A stretch of DNA of 64,000 nucleotides from CAG-217 sp963642245 (GCA_963642245.1 CAVIFY010000008.1:5521-69520); one strand, 5' to 3'. Counted from the first letter of the stretch, positions 8,972 to 18,024 are shown. Notes: generated by a model from the sequence alone, not told the origin. Numbers and translations: made by a program.

Positions 8972-9640
8972 ATGGAATATAAATATGAGCTTCACTGCCA
9001 CACCGGCGCTGTTAGCCGCTGCGGGCGGGTGGAGCCGGAAAAAATTGTGGAGATGTATGTGGAGGCCGGGTACAACGGCATTGTGGTCACGGACCATTAC
9101 AGCCCTATGACCTTTCCCATTCATCGGCTGGCGTGCCCCCAAAAGGCAGCGGATTTTTACCTGTCCGGCTATCGGCGGATGAAAGCGGCGGCCCCGGCGG
9201 GCTTTACCGTGCTGCTGGGGATGGAGCTGCGCCACTACTGGACTGCCAACGACTACCTGATCTACGGTGTGACGGAGGAGTTTATCAAGAACGCCGGCAA
9301 TCTGATGAATGTGTGGGAGCCGGGGGTGAAGGCCCTGTGCGAGCAAAACGGCTTTCTTATTTACCAGGCGCACCCTTTCCGTGTGGGTATTCGCCGCACG
9401 GACCCGAAGAATATTGACGGGGTGGAGGTCTATAACGGCAAGACGGACGATCGGCGCAACGCCCAGGCGCTGGCGTGGGCCAAAGAGAACGGCAAGCTGA
9501 TGGTCTCCGGCTCTGACTTCCACACCCCGGAGCATTTGGCAAGGGGCGGAATTATCACCAAAAAACCCATCCAAAATAATGCAGATTTATTAACAATTCT
9601 TAAAAATTCCGATTTCCGGCTGATAAATGTTGACTTATAA
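8972..9640 (+). CDS. PHP domain phosphoesterase (TrpH/histidinol-phosphatase-like)
   Basis: A 222-residue metal-dependent phosphoesterase of the PHP superfamily. Metal-ligand motifs seen in order are ELHCHTG near the N-terminus, VVTDHYS (about 33-39), an internal MELRH, QAHPFR (about 130) and SGSDFHTP (about 175). Relatives hydrolyse histidinol phosphate or nucleotide 3',5'-bisphosphates; the substrate here cannot be chosen. I place the start at the ATG at 8972 because a longer reading frame would run through the promoter. It differs from CpsB-type PHP tyrosine phosphatases, which begin with a DIHCHILPG-like motif. The stop codon overlaps the promoter of the next operon. Confidence 0.85.
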   Translation: MEYKYELHCHTGAVSRCGRVEPEKIVEMYVEAGYNGIVVTDHYSPMTFPIHRLACPQKAADFYLSGYRRMKAAAPAGFTVLLGMELRHYWTANDYLIYGVTEEFIKNAGNLMNVWEPGVKALCEQNGFLIYQAHPFRVGIRRTDPKNIDGVEVYNGKTDDRRNAQALAWAKENGKLMVSGSDFHTPEHLARGGIITKKPIQNNADLLTILKNSDFRLINVDL

Positions 9641-9657
9641 GCGGGAACTGGTATAAT
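9630..9657 (+). promoter_or_regulatory. Sigma-A promoter of nfnAB
   Basis: TTGACT (9630-9635), a 16-base spacer and a perfect TATAAT (9652-9657). The -35 element lies inside the last codons of the PHP gene. The expected transcription start falls at the foot of the hairpin at 9665. Confidence 0.7.
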
Positions 9658-9664
9658 ATCAAAA

Positions 9665-9694
9665 ACGCTGCATACAGGTTATGCGGCGTTTTTT
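9665..9694 (+). terminator. Terminator of the PHP gene, also at the 5' end of the nfnAB transcript
   Basis: ACGCTGCATA (9665-9674) pairs with TATGCGGCGT (9680-9689), 10 bp with one G-T pair, followed by five T. It ends transcripts from the PHP gene. Transcripts from the promoter at 9630-9657 would begin almost exactly at this stem. Confidence 0.75.
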
Positions 9695-9727
9695 CTAAGA
9701 AATGTCTAATTCCAAGTAGGTGATTCT

Positions 9728-10564
9728 ATGTATAAAATCGTTGCCAAGCAGGTGCTGAACCCCACCGTTGTGCGTATGGAAATTCAGGCGCCTTATGTGG
9801 CAAAGAAAGCCCAGGCCGGTCAGTTTGTGATCCTGCGGGTAGACGACCGGGGCGAGCGGATCCCCCTGACGGTGGCGGACTATGACCGCACCGCCGGTAC
9901 GGTGACCATTATCTTCCAGCTGGTGGGCGCTACCACCAAGCAGCTGGCGCGGCTGGAAGTGGGCGACAGCTTGCAGGACTTTGTAGGCCCCTTGGGCAAT
10001 CCCACCAAGGTCACCGGCTACCGCAAGGTGGCTGTGGTTGGCGGCGGCGTAGGCTGCGCCATTGCGTACCCGGTGGCCAAGGCGCTGCACGAGAACGGCG
10101 CCCAGGTGCACAGCATTGTGGGTTTCCGCACCAAGGATCTGGTGATCTTGCAACAGGAGTTTGAGAAGGTCAGCGATCGGTATGTGCTGATGAGCGACGA
10201 CGGCTCCGTCGGCGAAAAGGGGCTGGTGACCAATGCTCTGGAAAGCCTGATCCAAAGCGGCGAGCAGTACGATCTGGTGATCGCCATCGGCCCGCTGGTG
10301 ATGATGAAATTCGTGTGCAAGACCACGGAGAAGTACGGTATCCACACCATTGTGTCTATGAACCCCATTATGATCGACGGCACCGGTATGTGCGGCGGCT
10401 GCCGCCTGCTGGTAGGCGGCGAGACCAAGTTTGCCTGCGTGGACGGGCCGGAGTTTGACGGCCACTTGGTGGATTTTGACGCGGCTATGGAACGGGCTGC
10501 GCTGTATAAAGACTTTGAGCGGGAAGCGGACTGCAACCTGCTGCGACAGGAGGTGCAGGACTGA
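9728..10564 (+). CDS. nfnA: NADH-dependent ferredoxin:NADP+ oxidoreductase subunit A (NfnA/SudB-like)
   Basis: This 278-residue flavin/iron-sulfur subunit, together with the next gene product, should form the electron-bifurcating transhydrogenase that links NADH, reduced ferredoxin and NADPH pools in anaerobes. The first half is a ferredoxin-NADP reductase type FAD domain (RIPLTVADYD). The middle is an NAD-binding domain beginning VAVVGGGVGCAIAYP (about 98-112). Near the C-terminus MCGGCR and FACVDGPEFDGH supply the cysteines for the [2Fe-2S] cluster. Relatives are also annotated as sulfide dehydrogenase beta or dihydroorotate dehydrogenase electron-transfer subunit, but the downstream partner points to Nfn. 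Its TGA overlaps the ATG of nfnB. Confidence 0.88.
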   Translation: MYKIVAKQVLNPTVVRMEIQAPYVAKKAQAGQFVILRVDDRGERIPLTVADYDRTAGTVTIIFQLVGATTKQLARLEVGDSLQDFVGPLGNPTKVTGYRKVAVVGGGVGCAIAYPVAKALHENGAQVHSIVGFRTKDLVILQQEFEKVSDRYVLMSDDGSVGEKGLVTNALESLIQSGEQYDLVIAIGPLVMMKFVCKTTEKYGIHTIVSMNPIMIDGTGMCGGCRLLVGGETKFACVDGPEFDGHLVDFDAAMERAALYKDFEREADCNLLRQEVQD

Positions 10565-11943
10565 TGAACCCCTTAAAGGCCAATGAAATGCCCCACCAGG
10601 ACCCGCTGGTGCGCAACAAGAACTTTTTAGAAGTAGCCACCGGCTACGACGAGCAAACGGCTATGGACGAGGCGCTGCGCTGCCTGCACTGCAAGCACAA
10701 GCCCTGCATTAGCGGCTGCCCGGTGCAGATCCACATTCCGGATTTTATTGCCAAGGTGGCGGAGGGCGACTTTGAGGCCGCCTATCAGATCATCAGCGAG
10801 AGCAGCTCCCTGCCGGCGGTTTGCGGCCGGGTGTGCCCCCAGGAGCGCCAGTGCGAGAGCAAGTGCGTGCGGGGCATTAAGGGCGACGCGGTGAGTATCG
10901 GCCGCCTGGAGCGCTTTGTGGCGGACTGGCACAACAGCCACTGCAAGGTGTGGCCTGCGGTGCCGGAGCAAAACGGCCACCGTGTGGCGGTGATCGGCAG
11001 CGGCCCCAGCGGCTTGACCTGCGCCGGCGATCTGGCCCGGCTGGGTTATGATGTAACGGTGTTTGAGGCGCTGCATATTGCCGGCGGCGTGCTGGTGTAT
11101 GGTATTCCGGAGTTCCGCCTGCCTAAGAAGATCGTGGAGCTGGAAGTGAACGGCTTAAAGGCTCTGGGCGTAAAGATCGTTACCAATGTGGTGATCGGTC
11201 GGTCCATGAGCATTGACGATCTGTTTGACGAGGGCTTTGAGGCGGTCTATATCGGCTCCGGCGCCGGTCTGCCCCGGTTTATGGGCATTCCCGGCGAGAG
11301 CCTGAAAGAGGTGTACTCCGCCAATGAGTACCTGACCCGGGTGAACCTGATGAAAGCGTACCAACCCGGCAGCACCACCCCCATTTACCACGCCCACAAG
11401 GTGGCCGTCGTAGGCGGCGGCAATGTGGCCATGGACGCGGCCCGCTCCGCCATTCGGCTGGGTGCGGAGGAAGTGCATGTGCTCTACCGTCGTTCCTTTG
11501 AGGAGATCCCTGCCCGGCAGGAGGAAGTGCAGCACGCCCAGGAGGAGCAAATCCGGTTCCAGACCCTTACCAACCCGGTAGAGATCCTGGGCAGCGACGA
11601 CGGCAATGTGACCGGCGTGCGGTGTATCCGGATGGAATTGGGCGAGCCGGACGCCACCGGCAGACGCCGCCCGGTGCCGGTGCCGGACTCGGACTTTGTG
11701 ATCGACGCAGACTGCGTGATCATGGCTATCGGTACTTCACCCAACCCGCTGATCAAGTCCACCACCGGTGGGCTGGAGGTAAACGCTCGTGGCGGTATTG
11801 TGGCAGATGAGAACGGCCGCACCTCTCGGGACGGCGTGTTCGCCGGGGGCGATACGGTCACCGGTGCCGCGACTGTCATTAAGGCTATGGGCGCCGGCAA
11901 GATCGCTGCCAAGTCCATTGACGCCTATATTCAAAATAAATAA
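10564..11943 (+). CDS. nfnB: NADH-dependent ferredoxin:NADP+ oxidoreductase subunit B (GltD-like)
   Basis: A 459-residue glutamate synthase small-subunit-like flavoprotein. The N-terminal Cys motifs CLHCKHKPCISGCP and CGRVCPQERQCESKC hold two [4Fe-4S] clusters. An FAD site follows (VAVIGSGPSGLTCAGDLA, about 142-159), then an NADP(H) site (VAVVGGGNVAMDAARSA, about 281) and the terminal FAD motif DGVFAGGDTVTGAATV. No large glutamate synthase subunit lies nearby, so a bifurcating Nfn role fits better than glutamate synthesis. It is coupled to nfnA by an ATGA overlap and followed by a strong terminator. A stand-alone homotetrameric GltA-type NADPH:acceptor reductase is the alternative. Confidence 0.9.
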   Translation: MNPLKANEMPHQDPLVRNKNFLEVATGYDEQTAMDEALRCLHCKHKPCISGCPVQIHIPDFIAKVAEGDFEAAYQIISESSSLPAVCGRVCPQERQCESKCVRGIKGDAVSIGRLERFVADWHNSHCKVWPAVPEQNGHRVAVIGSGPSGLTCAGDLARLGYDVTVFEALHIAGGVLVYGIPEFRLPKKIVELEVNGLKALGVKIVTNVVIGRSMSIDDLFDEGFEAVYIGSGAGLPRFMGIPGESLKEVYSANEYLTRVNLMKAYQPGSTTPIYHAHKVAVVGGGNVAMDAARSAIRLGAEEVHVLYRRSFEEIPARQEEVQHAQEEQIRFQTLTNPVEILGSDDGNVTGVRCIRMELGEPDATGRRRPVPVPDSDFVIDADCVIMAIGTSPNPLIKSTTGGLEVNARGGIVADENGRTSRDGVFAGGDTVTGAATVIKAMGAGKIAAKSIDAYIQNK

Positions 11944-11957
11944 GCCTGTAACATAAA

Positions 11958-11989
11958 AACAGCGCTTGAGCGAAAGCTCAGGCGCTGTT
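11958..11989. terminator. Bidirectional terminator between nfnB and the polysaccharide operon
   Basis: AACAGCGCTTGAGC (11958-11971) pairs with GCTCAGGCGCTGTT (11976-11989) around a GAAA loop, with A-run and T-run flanks. It serves both convergent operons. Confidence 0.9.
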
Positions 11990-12005
11990 TTTCTATTTGT
12001 GCGAT

Positions 12006-13556
12006 TTATGCGGCTTTTTTCTTGATTTTCGATAGGAACATATGGATGATCTCTTTGTACTCCCCGGGGTTGAACAGCAGGAAGAAAGCCAGCACATACC
12101 CCACCGCCCCGCACAGGGCAATGGCGATGAAAAAGCGGCCCCAGCTGCCGTAGGTGAACAGCCCCTTGGCGGCGTACAGCACCACGCCGATAACGGCGGT
12201 GGCCAGCACATTGCGCAGCAGGGTGCCGTAGAAGAACAGCCGGTTGCGGTTCAATATCTTGGCCGCATAGTAGGGCTGGAATACACCGTAGCGCAGAATG
12301 GTGAAGGCGGCGGTGCAGCAGGCCAGCACATTCAGGGTCAGGGCGTCGGCCTTGCCCAGGGGAAATACCACTAAGATATTGGCAATACCGGCGGCCAGCG
12401 CCACCAGCACCGGGGTGCGCACCTTGTTGCAGGCGGTGTTGATCTGGATCAGCGGGAACGCCACGCAGCTAAACAGGTACGGTATGGTGGTAATGACGGA
12501 CACGGTCTGCACGATCTGCAATTCCGCCGGGGAATAGTTCTTCAGCCACAGGGCATAGAACTGATAGCCAAAGACGATAAACCCGGCCACCGGGGTGGCA
12601 ATGATAAAGCCCACCAGCCGCATAGAGCGCTTGGCCTCCTTGACCAGCCGGTCAATGTTGCCCTGGGCGTACAGAATGGTAAACTTGGGCGAAAACACCT
12701 GGGCCAACTGCTGCCCCAGCTGCAAAATGTAATTGGGAATGGTCTTGGAGGATTGCAGATAGCCCCCGGCGGCGGTGCCGATAAATCGGTTGGTGAGCAG
12801 GGAGTTCAGCCCGGAGATCATCAGATCGGACAGGCTCTGCACCGAGTTCCACACCCCGGAGCGCAGCACTTCCGTTAAGGTCTTCCACTTGAACTTGCGC
12901 AGGTTCAGCTTTAAGTCCGGCAGCAGCTTGCGCATTAGGATATAGGTGGCCACATTCATATAGGCGTTGCAAATGAGGGTGGTCAGCGCAATAAAGAAGA
13001 TGCGCACATCAAACAGGGTAAAGATCAGAATGGTCAGCACCAGCTTGAGCACATAGGAGAACAGGTTGCGCAGGTAGTACAGGTCCATTCGGTTCTTTAC
13101 AAAGGTGCCGCTGTTAAAGACGGAAAAGCAGATGCCGAAAATGTAGTTGATAAAGACGATGGCAAAGGTCAGCTTTACATCGAACATCAACTCTTTTGGA
13201 ATGGTGAGTATGTACTCCAACTTCCACACCATAAAGACGGCGCACAGGGTGATGGCACCGGCTAGGATCAGATTAGCGCCCAAAATGGAGTTGACATAAA
13301 TATCTGCCTTTTCTTTATTGCCCCGGTGGTACTCGTAGCTGACGAACCGGCAGGACATACTGTTCAGCGCCAGGGTGAGAATACCGGCGTAATTGACAAA
13401 ATCGTAGGCCAGGCCGATAAAGCCGTAGGCTTCGTTGCCCAGCTTTTCCAGAATATAGGGGGTCAGCACAAAGCTGATCCCGGCGTTGATCACAAAGGCT
13501 GCCAGGCTGGTGACCAGGTTAATGGTGGTCTGCTTGTTGTCGGACAGGGTCTTCAC
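12006..13556 (-). CDS. Polysaccharide flippase (Wzx-like, MATE/MVF superfamily)
   Basis: A 516-residue integral membrane protein with about 12-14 hydrophobic helices, including the N-terminal INLVTSLAAFVINAGISFVL. This is the profile of an oligosaccharide-lipid flippase that moves undecaprenyl-linked repeat units across the membrane for polymerisation. It is the last gene of the 14-gene polysaccharide operon. The GTG start overlaps the TGA of the polymerase gene (GTGA), so translation is probably coupled. The C-terminus ends in a basic KIKKKAA tail. Family assignment is by topology and context; export of a different lipid-linked glycan is possible. Confidence 0.85.
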   Translation of the reverse strand: MKTLSDNKQTTINLVTSLAAFVINAGISFVLTPYILEKLGNEAYGFIGLAYDFVNYAGILTLALNSMSCRFVSYEYHRGNKEKADIYVNSILGANLILAGAITLCAVFMVWKLEYILTIPKELMFDVKLTFAIVFINYIFGICFSVFNSGTFVKNRMDLYYLRNLFSYVLKLVLTILIFTLFDVRIFFIALTTLICNAYMNVATYILMRKLLPDLKLNLRKFKWKTLTEVLRSGVWNSVQSLSDLMISGLNSLLTNRFIGTAAGGYLQSSKTIPNYILQLGQQLAQVFSPKFTILYAQGNIDRLVKEAKRSMRLVGFIIATPVAGFIVFGYQFYALWLKNYSPAELQIVQTVSVITTIPYLFSCVAFPLIQINTACNKVRTPVLVALAAGIANILVVFPLGKADALTLNVLACCTAAFTILRYGVFQPYYAAKILNRNRLFFYGTLLRNVLATAVIGVVLYAAKGLFTYGSWGRFFIAIALCGAVGYVLAFFLLFNPGEYKEIIHMFLSKIKKKAA

Positions 13557-14842
13557 CGGCTCTCGCCCCCTGTCTCTGTTGCCTTTTTGCGGGGCAGGTA
13601 GTAGTAAAGGTGGGCGTCGTACTCCACCATAGACCAGGTAAAGATCAGCCCCAGCAGGCGCACCGTGTCAAAGGGGCACAGGGACACGCACATACAGCCA
13701 AAGAACACTGTCAGTCCCAGCACCAGCGCCTTGCGGGGATAGTCCCGGCAGGTGAGCAGCCGCATGACCAGGTACACCATACGCCCCAGGGACAGCACCA
13801 CCAGGCCGATACCCAGTGCCCCATAGTGGTAGAACATATTGCGAATACCCAGGTCGTCCAGGTACGCGGTGCCAAAGGGGCCAAAGTAGATCCAGTAGTT
13901 CTCATACCGCTTGGGGGAGAGAAAGCCCAGACCGAAGATAGGCTGGTCCTGAGCCACGCCGGAGAAGTACCGGGCGGAATACTGCCGAGCCAGGGTAGAG
14001 CCGCCGTACTCGCCGCTGCTCTCCGTAAAGGTAGCCAAAAACCGGGGGATCAGCCCGGAGAAATACAGCACCGCCAGCAAAATGATCGCCACGCAGACCA
14101 TTACGATCTGCTTATTCTTGGGTCGCTTTTTGCACAGGAAGATCACCAGCGCAGACAGGGAAAAGGCGATCACATACATACGGGTCATACAAATGTAATA
14201 GAGATAAAAGGCGGTAAAGGCCAGCAGCGCCACATATACCAGCCGCCGGCGGATCAAAGTATCTCGTCGCAGCAGCTTGTAAAAATAGTAGAGGAACAGC
14301 ACACCGCACAGGGCGGGAATGCCGTAGCGCAGGCGCCCGGAGCGAGACAGCTGGCCCAGGTAGGGCATCAGGTCCCGACCGGCAAGGTTATAGACCACCG
14401 CACGCAGGGTAATGACCAGCATATAGGGGTAGGTGATCCAGCTTAGGGGCTTTAGAATGCGATCATAACCGCCGTCGATCTGGAACACATAGAGAAACAG
14501 GTAGATCAGCAGGAACATACCCAGGTAGCTGGACACGCTGATGATGGAGGTGATCTTTTGGGTGTAATGCACCATACCGTAGATAAAGTGCACCACATAG
14601 AACGCCGCCAGGTACAGCACAAATACATTGAGATAATTGTAGTATGGTCGCAGGGTGCGGTAAATGTTTTTGTTGATGTAGCAGTTCATGGCCAGCAGGG
14701 TGGCCACCACCAGCAGTCCCATACGCACATACCCGGAGTCTCGCAGGCCGGGAATATTCAGCAGCACAAAGTAGCCGGTGTCCATAATGGTCATCAGCAA
14801 TAGGAAGTAGGTATAAGGACTGGTGGAGACTTTAAGTTTCAT
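13553..14842 (-). CDS. O-antigen ligase/polymerase-like membrane protein (Wzy candidate)
   Basis: A 429-residue polytopic membrane protein with about 10-12 helices and a larger soluble loop around residues 260-320 (FLATFTESSGEYGGST, then ARYFSGVAQDQPIFGLGF). That layout and the GLGF-type loop motif are typical of O-antigen polymerase/ligase proteins. In this operon it is the only candidate for polymerising lipid-linked repeat units outside the membrane. It overlaps the upstream glycosyltransferase gene by 11 bases and the flippase by 4. Wzy proteins diverge widely, so the call rests on topology, the loop motif and context. Confidence 0.8.
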   Translation of the reverse strand: MKLKVSTSPYTYFLLLMTIMDTGYFVLLNIPGLRDSGYVRMGLLVVATLLAMNCYINKNIYRTLRPYYNYLNVFVLYLAAFYVVHFIYGMVHYTQKITSIISVSSYLGMFLLIYLFLYVFQIDGGYDRILKPLSWITYPYMLVITLRAVVYNLAGRDLMPYLGQLSRSGRLRYGIPALCGVLFLYYFYKLLRRDTLIRRRLVYVALLAFTAFYLYYICMTRMYVIAFSLSALVIFLCKKRPKNKQIVMVCVAIILLAVLYFSGLIPRFLATFTESSGEYGGSTLARQYSARYFSGVAQDQPIFGLGFLSPKRYENYWIYFGPFGTAYLDDLGIRNMFYHYGALGIGLVVLSLGRMVYLVMRLLTCRDYPRKALVLGLTVFFGCMCVSLCPFDTVRLLGLIFTWSMVEYDAHLYYYLPRKKATETGGESR

Positions 14843-15749
14843 TCGTTCGTTCCTTTTTCAGCAGGATTTTGCTTTTGCGCAGGTAGGTGCGGGCGTCCGC
14901 CCACTTATGGGCTTTGCCAAAGGTAAACAGCACCTCCAGGCAGCGCACCCGGCGCACGGTGGCCAGTCGGTGGCGGCTCCAGTGCCGGTAGCGGTGGAGA
15001 AAGTACAGCTCGGAGCGCAGGTTTTCCAGCCGGGTAAACAGGTTGGTCGCGCCCCCGGCAGAGGCGCCGTGGCAGTGGAGCGCCGTGACCATCGGGTCAA
15101 ACCACAGGACAATGCCCCGGGCCTTGCACCGCTCAGAGAGAATGTACTCCTCGTAATATAAAAAGGTATAGGGGTCAAAATCGCCCAGTTGCCGGAATAC
15201 CGCCGTATCGACGGCAAAGACCGCGCCGGAGAGCCAGTAGACCTCCCCGGGGGCAGCAGGCTGGCGGCGCAGGGCCTGCAATTTGGCCTTGGGCACCAGG
15301 TTGCGCAGATAGGTCTCCGTCCACAGATATTCCCGGTAGGTGTAGGGGCGCAGCTTTACGCTATCTTGCCGCTGCCCGGTGGGGTATTGCAGTCGGGGGC
15401 CGACGATAGGGTGACCGGCGGCAATATCCGCCGCCAGCTGCTGCAAGGTGCCGGGCAAAAACACAATATCGCTGTTGGTGATCACCGCGGCGGTGCAGCC
15501 GTCTTTGCGGGCGCGGGCGAGCATTTGGTTGTTGCCCCGGGCGTAGCCGGTGTTCTCCTCGCTCTCCATCCAGGTAATGCGCGTCTCATTCGGAAACAGG
15601 GCTTGCAGTCGGGCGATCGAGTCGTTGCCGGAGCCGTTATCCAGCACATAAATATGGTAGTCCAGGTCTTGGCCGGTGTCCAGCACAGAGCGGATACAGT
15701 CGGCGGTGACTTGGTGTTTTTTGTAATTGAGAATGAGAATACCGATCAT
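14832..15749 (-). CDS. GT2 family glycosyltransferase (rhamnosyltransferase-type)
   Basis: A 305-residue cytosolic GT-A enzyme. The N-terminus MIGILILNYKKHQVT begins the nucleotide-sugar fold. VITNSDIVF (about 90) holds the metal-binding Asp. YWLSGAVFAVD and GDFDPYTFLYYEEYIL (about 170-200) are the acceptor/catalytic loop typical of rhamnosyltransferase-like GT2 proteins. It should add one sugar to the lipid-linked repeat unit. The ATG overlaps the TGA of the preceding gene (ATGA). The sugar transferred cannot be predicted. Confidence 0.88.
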   Translation of the reverse strand: MIGILILNYKKHQVTADCIRSVLDTGQDLDYHIYVLDNGSGNDSIARLQALFPNETRITWMESEENTGYARGNNQMLARARKDGCTAAVITNSDIVFLPGTLQQLAADIAAGHPIVGPRLQYPTGQRQDSVKLRPYTYREYLWTETYLRNLVPKAKLQALRRQPAAPGEVYWLSGAVFAVDTAVFRQLGDFDPYTFLYYEEYILSERCKARGIVLWFDPMVTALHCHGASAGGATNLFTRLENLRSELYFLHRYRHWSRHRLATVRRVRCLEVLFTFGKAHKWADARTYLRKSKILLKKERTNET

Positions 15750-16924
15750 AGCTTATCTCGCAGTTTGGGGATCTTGCGGCACAGGGCCAGCAGCGGCGGG
15801 CAGTGCCGAATGGTGTGGCGCAGGCGCAGGGTGCGCCGCTTTTTTTCATTGCAATGGGCAATGGCATAGGCTGCGCCCTTTTTGCCGTACAGGCTGTGGA
15901 ACCGCCGGGCAGCGGGACTGTCCGGGGTGGGGTGGCGCAGCTGGTGATTGTTTTTGAACGCTTCCGCCGGGGTGCGCAGGGTGGTTGCCAGCGCCGGGGC
16001 GCAGGCGTTCAGCAGTGCTTGGCCCTTGTCTGTGTGGACCAAGATCAGGGACAGGCCCTTTTTTAACTCCGCAGCCGCATTTGGGTAGGGTGTTTCCTCC
16101 CCAATGCCCCAAAAGTCGCCCAGAGTCAGGTCGGCCACTCGCTTTTCCGTGGCGTAGGGGCAGGTGTAGCAGCCGGTGCGGTACAGGTAGCCCTCCATAA
16201 AGCCGTTGTAGTACAGGCTGTTCTTCAGATCCATACGGCGCAGCACGCCGCCGTCCCGGTCATAGGCTTTCATCACCCAGCCGTCCCGGTCTCGGAAAGT
16301 CAGGCGGGCAATGGATGCCGGGTCCACTTCCGTTTGCAGGTAGGCGTTTAAGGTGTCTGCCTCCGGCACGCCGTGGCACACCAGATCGCAGGTGGTCAGT
16401 CCCGGCGGGTCCGTTCCCAGGTAGGCGTACAGCCCTGCCACCTGGCAGGGGGTGCCGGTAAAGAGCACTTGCCGCCCGGCTTTCAGGTCCGTCGCTGCTT
16501 GGCGGTAGGCACTGCCGGTGGCTGCGTGCACATATTTGCTGCCTTGCAGTCGGGGCAAGTCGGCCGGTGTATCCACCCGCACCAGTTCCACTGTGGTGGG
16601 GGCGGTAAAGGCAGCACCGTAGGCACAGCCGCCGCTTTCCACCACTTGCCGCGCCAGCACAGCCGCCGCCCCGCCGGAGGCGGAACTTTGGCGCACCCGG
16701 GCATCTGCCGCATAGGCAGCCAGCGCCGTGGTGCTTTCTCGCAGCACAGGCGGGTGGAGCACCGGGCAAATACGGCTACACTTGCCGCAGTGGGTGCAGC
16801 GGCTCTGGTCGATCACCGCCACCCGGTCACCGGCGCTGTTCAGCGCCAGGGTAATGCAGCCTGCCGGGCAGGCGCTTTGGCAGGCGCCGCAGTCGGTGCA
16901 GCGCACTTCCGGGCAGATGGTCAT
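15746..16924 (-). CDS. F420-reducing hydrogenase beta subunit (FrhB)-like iron-sulfur protein
   Basis: A 392-residue protein with an N-terminal double [4Fe-4S] ferredoxin domain (cysteines 9, 12, 15, 19 and 43, 46, 49, 53) followed by an FrhB-type flavin-binding domain. That domain contains QSSASGGAAAVLARQ, LFTGTPCQVAGLYAYL, CDLVCHGVP and a third Cys group, CYTCPYATEKRVADLTLGDFWG. Proteins of this type occur in polysaccharide clusters next to pyruvyl transferases, and here the partner gene overlaps by 4 bases (ATGA). The reaction in such clusters is not established to my knowledge; a flavin-dependent redox step on a sugar or lipid-linked intermediate is plausible but unproven. Confidence 0.85.
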   Translation of the reverse strand: MTICPEVRCTDCGACQSACPAGCITLALNSAGDRVAVIDQSRCTHCGKCSRICPVLHPPVLRESTTALAAYAADARVRQSSASGGAAAVLARQVVESGGCAYGAAFTAPTTVELVRVDTPADLPRLQGSKYVHAATGSAYRQAATDLKAGRQVLFTGTPCQVAGLYAYLGTDPPGLTTCDLVCHGVPEADTLNAYLQTEVDPASIARLTFRDRDGWVMKAYDRDGGVLRRMDLKNSLYYNGFMEGYLYRTGCYTCPYATEKRVADLTLGDFWGIGEETPYPNAAAELKKGLSLILVHTDKGQALLNACAPALATTLRTPAEAFKNNHQLRHPTPDSPAARRFHSLYGKKGAAYAIAHCNEKKRRTLRLRHTIRHCPPLLALCRKIPKLRDKL

Positions 16925-18024
16925 CGGGCAGTCAGTCCTTCCTGTAAGAATGTGCGGCTCTCTGCCACGGCACGGTCCAGAGGGGTCGGGTCCCGGTGCA
17001 GAGGCGCGGTGTTGATCTCTCCCGCCCGATCACAGGGCAGGTAACGCTCTGCCACACCTGCCGTTTGCAGCAGCGTGGCAATGCGAGGGTCGGTATAGTA
17101 GGCGGCGCCCCGCTTGGCCTTTAGGGCATAAAAGGGGGTGCCAAAGCGCAGGGCAAATACGGTGCCGTGGAATGAGGTGCTCAGCACCAGCTTGGCCCCT
17201 TTGACCAGCGCCAAAAAGTCGCCGGGGGTCTGGTGCCGGGCCAGGCGAAAGCCGTAGCCCAGGGCACGGTAGGTCTTGTTGCCGGTAAAGAGAATGTACA
17301 CCGGCAGGTGCAGCCGCCGGGCGGTCTGCTGCACGGTGCGGCACACCTCCGGCGGGTAATCAATGGAATAGAAAAACAGGTAATCGCCCCCGGGCGCCGT
17401 GCCCAGAATGGGGGCAAAGTCTTGCTCCGCAGGCAGCAGGGTAGGGTCCAGCACCACCTTTGGGGTGCGGCCGGTCAGCTGTTCGATCACCGCCACGCTC
17501 TCCTGCTCCCGCACAGACAGGGCGCCAAAGTCCGCCAGCAGGCTTTTTAAGTCCACATTGGCAAATGTCGCGGCGGTGGCGCTGCGCAGGCTGGGGGCGT
17601 AGCTGATTTTTTGCGCTGCAAAGTCCGGGGCAAAAAAGTGGGTGGAAAAGTCCAGGGACCCGGGGTTCCAAATCTGGTCGGAGCCGCAGACCACCGCCCG
17701 GTAGTCCTCCCGGTGGGCGGCAAAGTCCGCCCGGGTTTGTATTGGTGCGCTCTTGGGCAGAGCGCCGATAAAGTCCCGAAAGGCCGCCTTGCGCCGCAGC
17801 AGATAGGGCAGCAGCAGGCAGGCCCGCAGGTTTTTGACGATATTTTTAATAGATCTGGGCGGCAAAAACAGGGCGTACAGGTCCTGTTGCGCCCGGTTGG
17901 AATAGTCGATCAGTTCCGCCCGGCAGCCGGGCAGGGTGTTGATCTGCTGGCACAGCGCCCAGGCTTGGAGCACGGAGCCGTAATTTTCACTTCGATGAAA
18001 GGTTAAAATGCCGATTTTGTCCAT
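16921..18024 (-). CDS. Polysaccharide pyruvyl transferase family protein
   Basis: A 367-residue protein of the CsaB/WcaK family, which adds a pyruvate ketal from phosphoenolpyruvate to a sugar and so gives the polymer negative charge. Seen: the N-terminal GILTFHRSENYGSVLQAWAL, VCGSDQIWNPGSLDF (about 110-125), SVREQESVAVIEQLTG, VVLDPTLL and the late LSTSFHGTVFALRFGTPFYAL (about 275-295) with the conserved FHG. It is coupled to the FrhB-like gene by ATGA. The same two families often sit together, so the enzyme may work with its redox partner rather than as a simple ketalase. Confidence 0.88.
   Translation of the reverse strand: MDKIGILTFHRSENYGSVLQAWALCQQINTLPGCRAELIDYSNRAQQDLYALFLPPRSIKNIVKNLRACLLLPYLLRRKAAFRDFIGALPKSAPIQTRADFAAHREDYRAVVCGSDQIWNPGSLDFSTHFFAPDFAAQKISYAPSLRSATAATFANVDLKSLLADFGALSVREQESVAVIEQLTGRTPKVVLDPTLLPAEQDFAPILGTAPGGDYLFFYSIDYPPEVCRTVQQTARRLHLPVYILFTGNKTYRALGYGFRLARHQTPGDFLALVKGAKLVLSTSFHGTVFALRFGTPFYALKAKRGAAYYTDPRIATLLQTAGVAERYLPCDRAGEINTAPLHRDPTPLDRAVAESRTFLQEGLTAR

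Noticed and set aside
8972..9640. The PHP gene as the missing capsule tyrosine phosphatase (CpsB)
   Set aside because: The N-terminal motif is ELHCHTG of the TrpH-like group, and the gene lies outside the polysaccharide operon on the other strand; kept only as a hypothesis.
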